Shown in pieces: positions 1 through 5,200 of a stretch of 7,776 nucleotides of DNA (position 1 is the stretch's first letter; each line of letters begins with the position of its first letter). The stretch spans positions 1 through 7,776 of the forward strand of contig JAOTZA010000154.1 of the NCBI GenBank assembly GCA_029861655.1, read 5' to 3'. Under the pieces are notes generated by a model, which searched no databases, was not told where the DNA came from, and saw nothing but the letters and a program-made list of their open reading frames with translations. The DNA comes from Acidobacteriota bacterium (lineage in GTDB: Bacteria > Acidobacteriota > Thermoanaerobaculia > Multivoradales > JAHEKO01). Both the position numbers and the translations under genes were made by a program.

Positions 1-31
1 AGAGACTAGGGCTGCTGAGGAGACTCCGTGA
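1..31 (+). CDS. C-terminal tail of an upstream gene (partial)
   Basis: The second forward frame is open from base 2 and ends at TGA 29-31, giving only the residues ETRAAEETP. The TGA overlaps the GTG start of the next gene (GTGA), a common arrangement in co-transcribed bacterial genes. The purine-rich stretch that serves as ribosome binding site for the next gene lies inside this tail. Nine residues are too few to identify a product, and another frame (third) is also open here, so this is a tentative call resting on the overlap pattern alone. Confidence 0.3.
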   Translation, partial: ETRAAEETP

Positions 32-762
32 GCGACGGCCGAGAGCAGAGCTACTACGAGATCGCGCTGACCAATCGGCAGGTGATGTCGATCTTTGTCG
101 TTCTGCTGGTCTGCCTCCTCACCGCCTTCGTCTCTGGAGTCTGGATTGGCAAGGACGGGGGCGGCGCCACCGTTCAGACCGCCGAGGCGGAGGTCATCAG
201 CTCGGGGGTTCGAGACGGTGAGAAACCGCTGGAGCAGATGGACTTTTTCGAGCCCCCAGCTGGGAGTTCCGGAGCAGCCGCCACCGGACAAGTTCCGCAA
301 GTGGAGCCGCATGCTGGAGAACAGGGCTCGGTCGAGAAAAGCGGTGTCGAGAAGAAGCCTCGCCCACAGCGACGAGTTCCGAAAGCCGAGAAATCCGCCA
401 AGACTCCCGAGGTCAAGCCCAAAGTGGTTTCGACCCAGAAAGAGGTTTTCGGGGAGGTGCCTCGCGTCGAGCCGCGCCAGGAAAGAGCGACGGCACAGCC
501 TGCCGATACCAGCGGCGCCACGGCGCCACCGGGTGAGACCTTCTTCATACAGGTCTTCTCCTCCAACGATGAAGCCCAGGCTCGATCGGTCGTCGATCGA
601 TTGAAGCGGGGCAGCTACCCGGCTCGTCTGTCGACTGCCGACATCGACGGACGGGTGATGTACCGGGTGCGCGTCGGCCCCTACTCCGAGCGCGATGGGG
701 CGCAGAAAGTGGCGCAGAGAGTGCAGAAGGAATACAAACTCTCTACCTGGATAACGCGCTGA
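28..762 (+). CDS. SPOR-domain membrane-anchored protein
   Basis: Predicted inner-membrane protein of 244 residues that likely binds septal peptidoglycan. A short cytoplasmic head (1-19) is followed by one membrane segment (about 20-40, rich in V/L/F/A), so the rest should lie in the periplasm. Residues 42-168 form a linker rich in Pro, Glu, Lys and Ala, with a repeated VPxVEP motif at 89-94 and 144-149. The C-terminus (about 171-244) is a SPOR domain: it opens with FFIQVFSS, contains VMYRVRVGPYS, and ends soon after a second helix. SPOR domains bind glycan strands stripped of stem peptides and are found in division proteins such as FtsN, DamX and RlpA. The architecture is FtsN/DedD-like, but the head and linker do not show which. 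The start is GTG, preceded by GAGGAG at 17-22 with 5-base spacing. The gene probably follows its upstream neighbour in an operon. Domain call is firm; exact role in division is inferred. Confidence 0.85.
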   Translation: MSDGREQSYYEIALTNRQVMSIFVVLLVCLLTAFVSGVWIGKDGGGATVQTAEAEVISSGVRDGEKPLEQMDFFEPPAGSSGAAATGQVPQVEPHAGEQGSVEKSGVEKKPRPQRRVPKAEKSAKTPEVKPKVVSTQKEVFGEVPRVEPRQERATAQPADTSGATAPPGETFFIQVFSSNDEAQARSVVDRLKRGSYPARLSTADIDGRVMYRVRVGPYSERDGAQKVAQRVQKEYKLSTWITR

Positions 763-764
763 AT

Positions 765-788
765 CGCGAGATCGTCCGCCATCTCGCG
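765..788 (+). terminator. Perfect 8-bp stem-loop after the SPOR gene
   Basis: CGCGAGAT (765-772) and ATCTCGCG (781-788) are exact reverse complements separated by an 8-base loop. The structure begins two bases after the stop codon of the SPOR gene, where an intrinsic terminator would be expected. No T-run follows, only a mildly pyrimidine-rich CCTTCCTC, so it could be a weak or Rho-assisted terminator or an mRNA 3'-end stabiliser. The rest of the gap up to lnt contains a 10-base palindrome GGGGTACCCC (820-829) and nothing else I can name. Confidence 0.4.
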
Positions 789-972
789 CCTTCCTCGGTC
801 GCCGCATTCTCGACGTACAGGGGTACCCCCTACCTAGCGGCTCGCTGCGGGAGGCACGATTTGGTAGACGCTCTCGCGATTCAGCACGAAGCAAGGGAGT
901 CGCAAGGGAAACGATGCGTCTCCGATCCACGTTGGCAGAACCAGCTTGACGTGGCGTGCCCGTGAACCGGCT

Positions 973-2475
973 ATGAGAGAAGAACTGCGGAGACTCCTCT
1001 CGCATGAGTGGTCGTCGCTCCTGATTGCCGCCGCGGGAGGGGCGTTGTGGGCCGGCTGCTTCGGACGCCAGGCGCTGACCGTGGCGCCTGTCTTGGCGCT
1101 CGTGCCGATCTTCCTTCTGCTCGGCACGCCACGGCCGGCGCTCGCCGGTTTTGTTCACGGTCTGGTGTTCTGGGCGGTCTCGATGAGCTGGATTCGGCCA
1201 ACTCTCGAAACCTACGGAGGTCTGGCGCCCTGGCTTTCGGCGCCGGCAATGGTGTTGTTGGCGAGCTACCTGGGCAGCTACACAGCGATATTTGGTTGGA
1301 TCGGATCGAGGCTCTGGAGCCGCTCCGTACCGGTTGTGTTGGTTGCGCTGCCGGCTCTTTGGGTGACTCTCGAGACCTTGCGAGGGTGGATGCTGGGCGG
1401 GTTCCCCTGGAACCTCGCGGGGTATGCTGCGGCCGAGATCCCCGGGGCTCTCGCCACAGCGAGTCTTGTCGGCGTCTATGGGATCTCGTTTCTCGTGCTG
1501 ATGGTGAACGCGGCCCTGGCGCTCGGGCTTTCGCGACGCAGTTTTCGCATACCGATTGTGACAGCGCTGATTGTGGGTGGGTTGTTGCAGTGGGCGGCAG
1601 CGGACGGTGGCGGATCGCCCGAGCAACCGGAGGGCCCGACTGTCAAGCTTGTTCAGCCCAACACCGAGATCCTCACGGTGTGGGAGGAAGCGAGTGCCCG
1701 CCGGAACTACTCTCGGTTGATGGAGTTCTCGCGGAGAGCCTGCCAGTCGGGCCCAGCCCTTCTCGTCTGGCCGGAGAGCGCGTCGTGGCCGCTCTCGTTC
1801 GAGCGCCACGAGAGCTTGCGCCGTGACGTAGTCGAGCTTGCGCGTCGAGGGTGTCCGGTGATCGTCAACTCGCCGGCGCGGCGAGGCGACGAGGTGTTCA
1901 ACTCGGTGTACTTGGTGACCGGCGGAGCCGAGGCAGCTCGGTACGACAAGCGCCATCTGGTGCCCTTTGGAGAGTATGTTCCGTGGTGGAGCAGGCTGCC
2001 GTTTGTCGGCACGATCGCGAGAAGAGTGGGCAATTTCACACCGGGCGCCGAAGACCGGCTTCTCGAATGGGAGGGAGAGCTCCTCGGTATGGCGATCTGT
2101 TTCGAAGTGATCTTCCCCGAGGAGACCGCTCGCCGGGTTGCGGCCGGCGCCACCGTTCTCGTTACGGTCACCAACGATGGCTGGTACGGTGATTCGACGG
2201 CACCGTGGCAACACTTCCGTATGGCCAGGTTTCGGGCCGCGGAGAACCGTCGACCGCTTCTGCGTGCCGCCCTGACCGGTGTTTCGGGTGTCGTCTCTGC
2301 AGACGGGTCGGTGGCGCAGCAGCTCGGGGTTGGCAAGGAGGGCATCCTCGAGACGACGCTTCGCGGCAACAGAGGGCGCACCTTCTACAACCGGGCTCCC
2401 TGGGTTGTACCGGTCTTAAGTTGGATCGTAGCCGCCTTTGCTATATTTCGAGGTTCGAGGGCCCGCCGATCATGA
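973..2475 (+). CDS. lnt: Apolipoprotein N-acyltransferase
   Basis: Inner-membrane enzyme performing the last step of bacterial lipoprotein maturation: it transfers an acyl chain from a phospholipid to the N-terminal S-diacylglyceryl cysteine, giving triacylated lipoproteins ready for Lol sorting. From ATG 973 it is 500 residues (E. coli Lnt is 512). Residues 1 to about 205 are a multi-pass membrane region with the family motif GGFPWNLAGY near 142-151. A nitrilase-like domain follows from about 222 to 470. The catalytic Glu-Lys-Cys triad is visible: E268 in WPES, K326 in YDKRHLVPFGEY and C376 in AICFEVIFPE. NDGWYGDSTAPWQH and a conserved AENRRPLLR segment are also typical, and a final membrane helix spans about 475-493. 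An in-frame TTG at 946 would add nine residues; neither start has a clear ribosome binding site, and ATG is preferred because family N-termini begin just before the first helix. The gene ends in TGA overlapping the ATG of prfB. Confidence 0.95.
   Translation: MREELRRLLSHEWSSLLIAAAGGALWAGCFGRQALTVAPVLALVPIFLLLGTPRPALAGFVHGLVFWAVSMSWIRPTLETYGGLAPWLSAPAMVLLASYLGSYTAIFGWIGSRLWSRSVPVVLVALPALWVTLETLRGWMLGGFPWNLAGYAAAEIPGALATASLVGVYGISFLVLMVNAALALGLSRRSFRIPIVTALIVGGLLQWAAADGGGSPEQPEGPTVKLVQPNTEILTVWEEASARRNYSRLMEFSRRACQSGPALLVWPESASWPLSFERHESLRRDVVELARRGCPVIVNSPARRGDEVFNSVYLVTGGAEAARYDKRHLVPFGEYVPWWSRLPFVGTIARRVGNFTPGAEDRLLEWEGELLGMAICFEVIFPEETARRVAAGATVLVTVTNDGWYGDSTAPWQHFRMARFRAAENRRPLLRAALTGVSGVVSADGSVAQQLGVGKEGILETTLRGNRGRTFYNRAPWVVPVLSWIVAAFAIFRGSRARRS
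2421..2447 (+). promoter_or_regulatory. Candidate internal promoter for prfB, inside the 3' end of lnt
   Basis: TATATT at 2442-2447 matches five of six bases of the sigma-70 -10 consensus. TTGGAT at 2421-2426 is a four-of-six -35 match, but the spacer is short (15 bases). The stretch from about 2413 to 2450 is clearly poorer in GC than the rest of lnt. Transcription would start near 2454, just upstream of GAGGG (2457-2461), which lies 10 bases before the prfB ATG. It could let prfB and the downstream glycosyltransferases be expressed apart from lnt. The AT content could instead reflect codons of the last Lnt membrane helix. Confidence 0.3.
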
Positions 2476-3582
2476 TCTCCAGCGAAACACAGCAGCAGAT
2501 CGACCACCTCGCGAGCCGTTTGGAAACGCTCAGGGGGTATCTTTGAGGCTGCCGGACTCGACGAACAGATCGCCTCGATAGACAAGAAGATGGGGGCGCC
2601 GGGTTTTTGGGACGACCCGGTCGGCAGTTCACCGATTTTACGTGAACGACGAGGTATCGAGAGGCGGCTGGATGTCTTGCAGCGCCTTCGCTCGGACGGT
2701 GAAGAGCTCGAGACCTGGCGTGAGCTTCTGACGGAGGGTGAGACCGACCCGGAAGCCAACGTTTTTCTCGAACGTCTCGGGGGCGAGCTCAAAGAGCTCG
2801 AGTTGAAACTCAAGCTCTCGGGTGCTGGTGACGAGAAGAACGCCCTGGTGGCGATCCATCCGGGGGCCGGCGGCACGGAATCGCAGGACTGGGCGGAAAT
2901 GTTGCTGAGGATGTACCTGCGGTGGGCTGAGGCCAAGGGGTTTACGGCCGATCTTCTGGATCGTTTGGATGGCGAGGAGGCGGGAATCAAGAGCGTAACG
3001 TTCTCCGTCAACGGCGAGTACGCCTACGGCTATCTCAATGGTGAGAACGGCGTTCACCGGCTGGTTCGGATCAGTCCCTATGACGCCGCCAGCCGCAGAC
3101 ACACTTCATTTGCGTCGGTGTATGTCTATCCGGAGGTGGAAGATGACGCCCCGATCGAAGTGGAGGACAAAGATCTACGGATCGACACCTATCGCGCATC
3201 GGGTGCCGGCGGGCAGCACGTCAACAAGACGGAGTCAGCGGTTCGCATCACCCATCTGCCCACCAAGATTGTCGTTTCGTGTCAGAACGAGCGCAGCCAG
3301 ATCAAGAACCGGGCGACCGCGATGAAGATCCTGAGAGCCCGCCTCTACGATCTAGAGCTCAAGAAACGCGCCGAGGAGCAGGCCAAGCGGGAGGGCGAGA
3401 AGTTGGACATCGCCTGGGGGAGCCAGATCCGCAGCTATGTCCTGCATCCGTATCGGATGGTCAAGGACCACCGCACGGGTCAGGAGGTCGGCGACGCACA
3501 GCGTGTGCTCGACGGGGCTCTGGATCCGTTTATCGAAGCGTGGCTCGAAGGCAAGATGGCCGAATCGGCGGCTACTGGTTAG
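2472..3582 (+). CDS. prfB: Peptide chain release factor 2, with programmed +1 frameshift
   Basis: Cytoplasmic class I release factor that reads UGA and UAA in the ribosomal A site and triggers peptidyl-tRNA hydrolysis. The gene is in two frames: 24 codons from ATG 2472 to an in-frame TGA (2544-2546), then the main frame from GAG 2545. Slippage at CTT (2541-2543) joins them into 369 residues (E. coli RF2 is 365). The short frame begins MISSETQQQ and ends LETLRGYL, ending in LRGYL as E. coli RF2 does at its shift site. In the joined protein the GGQ catalytic motif is at 246-248, within SGAGGQHVNKTESAVR. The stop-recognition tripeptide is SPY at 201-203 rather than the usual SPF. The residue equivalent to E. 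coli K-12 Thr246 is Ala242, the form common in most bacteria. The start overlaps the lnt stop (ATGA) and has GAGGG 10 bases upstream, suggesting translational coupling. The gene ends in TAG, an RF1-specific stop. ATG 2590 would be only a false truncated start. Confidence 0.96.
2532..2547 (+). promoter_or_regulatory. prfB: prfB programmed +1 frameshift site
   Basis: The sequence AGGGGGTATCTTTGAG contains every element of the bacterial RF2 autoregulatory site. An internal Shine-Dalgarno-like AGGGGG (2532-2537) is followed by the one-codon spacer TAT, the slippery Leu codon CTT (2541-2543) and the in-frame TGA (2544-2546). When RF2 is scarce, the ribosome pauses at UGA, the P-site tRNA-Leu slips from CUU to UUU, and translation resumes at GAG. 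When RF2 is abundant, it terminates at UGA and yields only a 24-residue peptide. From AGG to TGA the site matches the E. coli arrangement; the base after the stop is G, not the usual C. Confidence 0.96.
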
Positions 3583-3595
3583 CGGCGCATGCGAG

Positions 3596-5200
3596 ATGAG
3601 TGACAGGAGTCCGCGCGCGGTTCTCGACTTCGTGTCGCCGCTTCCCCCGGTTCGCTCCGGTATCGCGGATTACAGCCGAGATCTGCTCGAGCCACTCTCG
3701 CGGCACAGCGACCTGCGTGTTGTTCGGGTACCCGGTCAGGAGGTCGGCGACGATTTGGTCGAGCGCTGGTCGCCGGTCGACGCAACGAGGCTCGGTGGGT
3801 CGGGGAGGGTTCCCTTCTACCAGATGGGGAATAACCGCTATCACGAAGAGGTCCTGAAGCTGGCTCTAGAGAAACCAGGTTTGGTGACCTTGCATGACGT
3901 GGTACTTCACCATCTTCTGATCGAGTCGACACTTGGAAAGGCCGACCACGCTTCCTATATGGCAGCTCTCGAGCAACAGCACGGCTGGATCGGGGAACTG
4001 GTGGCTCGGGCTCGGTGGTGGGGTGAGTTGTCGAGCTCCGCGGTTTTCGAGCTTCCCGCGCATCGGTCGTTGGTGCGTCGCCAGCGTGGAATCCTGGTCC
4101 ACAGCCGTTGGGCGGCGGAGCGGATTTTGGAGGAGCACCCCGATGTCGCCGTGCGAACCGTGCCCATGGGGGTGCCGCTGCCGCCGCCTGTACGAGCGGC
4201 CGATGCCATCGAGTTCCGCCGCCGCCACGATCTGCCGCTGGATCGACCGATCCTGGGCTCGTTTGGTTTCCAAACCCCCATCAAACGAACCGATGTGGCC
4301 ATCCGAGCGCTGGCGCTGCCGGAGCTCGCAGAAGCGCATCTGGTGATCGCGGGAGAAGTGGCCGGCGTGCTCGAATACGAGAGTTTGGCCCGTGACTTGG
4401 AGGTCACGGAGCGAGTGCACGTGACGGGTTTTCTCGACTACGACGAGTTCGAGACCGCGATCGTCGCTTGTGATCTGTGTTTGAATTTGCGCTACCCGAC
4501 CGCGGGTGAGACGTCGGCCTCGCTTTTGCGCGTGCTGGCGCTCGGGCGGCCGGCGGTGGTGTCCGACTATGCTCAGTTCGCCGAGCTGCCGGACGACGCG
4601 ACCCTGAAGGTGCCGCTGGGGGACGACGAAGAAAAGGAGCTAGCACGAGCGGTGGGTGAGCTGCTGGCAGCACCTGAGCGGCTCCGGGAGATGGGTCGCG
4701 CGGCCAGACAGATGGTCGAAGATCGCCACGATCCGGATGCCGCTGCCCGTGCGATCGCCCAGGCGTGCGCAGAGTTGGTCGGGAATGATCCTCCCGGGGA
4801 GATCGCGGTGGACGTCCCGCCGCCTACGACACTCTTGTGGCAGGAGCTTCCTGGCGAACTCGAGGTGACCGGCGCCGCGGAACCCTGGGTTGAGGGCGAT
4901 GGGCGTGAGCTCTCGATCGAACTGACCAACACGGGTGTCGCGACCTGGCTCGCCACCAAGGAACAGCCGGGCGGAGTCATTCTGGACCTGCAATGGCGGG
5001 CCGGGTTGAGGGAAGAGCCGATCGACAGGAGCTGGGCCGAGTTGCCGACCAATCTGGTGGCGGGAAAGGCCCGCCGGTTCCGGCTCGAGCTCCGCCGTCC
5101 CCGAGGCGCCAACTATCTGGTCATCGAGCCGCACATCCAGAACCTTGCCGGTATGAGTCGATTCGGAGGGCCCTCGTGGGTCGGCGAGTACCTGAGTTAG
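3596..5200 (+). CDS. GT-B (family 4-like) glycosyltransferase with C-terminal Ig-like domain
   Basis: Probable cytoplasmic glycosyltransferase of 534 residues that adds a sugar from a nucleotide-sugar donor to an envelope glycan or lipid-linked precursor; donor and acceptor cannot be read from the sequence. The N-terminal Rossmann-like half starts VLDFVSPLPPVRSGIADYS (9-27), with the glycine-containing turn typical of GT4 enzymes. Another block, QMGNNRYHEE (76-85) then TLHDVVLHHL (98-107), is shared by a recognisable GT4 subgroup. The C-terminal half has ILGSFGFQTPIKRTD (219-233), VHVTGFL (274-280) and PTAGETSASLLRVLALGRP (301-319). E305 fits the first Glu of the EX7E motif; the second is replaced by Val313. 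Residues about 412-534 form an extra domain with SIELTNTGVATW (440-451), a pattern of Ig-like beta-sandwich domains. The start is ATG, 13 bases after prfB, with no strong ribosome binding site; the open frame continues upstream inside prfB but without gene-like content. Confidence 0.88.
   Translation: MSDRSPRAVLDFVSPLPPVRSGIADYSRDLLEPLSRHSDLRVVRVPGQEVGDDLVERWSPVDATRLGGSGRVPFYQMGNNRYHEEVLKLALEKPGLVTLHDVVLHHLLIESTLGKADHASYMAALEQQHGWIGELVARARWWGELSSSAVFELPAHRSLVRRQRGILVHSRWAAERILEEHPDVAVRTVPMGVPLPPPVRAADAIEFRRRHDLPLDRPILGSFGFQTPIKRTDVAIRALALPELAEAHLVIAGEVAGVLEYESLARDLEVTERVHVTGFLDYDEFETAIVACDLCLNLRYPTAGETSASLLRVLALGRPAVVSDYAQFAELPDDATLKVPLGDDEEKELARAVGELLAAPERLREMGRAARQMVEDRHDPDAAARAIAQACAELVGNDPPGEIAVDVPPPTTLLWQELPGELEVTGAAEPWVEGDGRELSIELTNTGVATWLATKEQPGGVILDLQWRAGLREEPIDRSWAELPTNLVAGKARRFRLELRRPRGANYLVIEPHIQNLAGMSRFGGPSWVGEYLS
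5165..5170 (+). promoter_or_regulatory. Ribosome binding site fixing the GTG 5176 start
   Basis: GGAGGG lies 5 bases before GTG 5176, within the last codons of the glycosyltransferase gene. The open frame runs upstream to 4993, but this is the only strong Shine-Dalgarno match before the first membrane helix, so it decides the start of the membrane protein and implies translation coupled to its upstream neighbour. Confidence 0.7.

Noticed and set aside
946..972. TTG at 946 as an upstream start for lnt, adding nine residues.
   Set aside because: It has no ribosome binding site, adds a charged extension before the first helix, and ATG 973 fits family length better. It remains possible.
834..1127. 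Minus-strand open frame of 97 codons across the lnt start, whose last ~40 residues (to TAG at 834-836) look somewhat protein-like.
   Set aside because: More than half of it is antisense to the conserved N-terminus of lnt, no good start lies in the gap itself, and I recognise no family. A short peptide gene at 834-957 cannot be excluded but has no support.
1707..2381. Long minus-strand open frame of 224 codons opposite lnt.
   Set aside because: It is antisense to the conserved catalytic domain of lnt and rich in Arg, Ser and Thr, typical of shadow frames in GC-rich DNA.
2590..3582. prfB as a simple 330-residue gene starting at ATG 2590.
   Set aside because: It lacks about 39 N-terminal residues, has no proper ribosome binding site, and ignores the clear frameshift site and upstream 24 codons.
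3437..3595. Upstream extension of the GT-B open frame into prfB.
   Set aside because: The added 53 residues are an out-of-frame reading of the conserved RF2 C-terminus; the family motif starts just after ATG 3596.
4993..5175. Upstream extension of the GT-C open frame inside the GT-B gene.
   Set aside because: The extra residues are Arg/Pro-rich frame shadow; GTG 5176 has a strong ribosome binding site and matches membrane topology.
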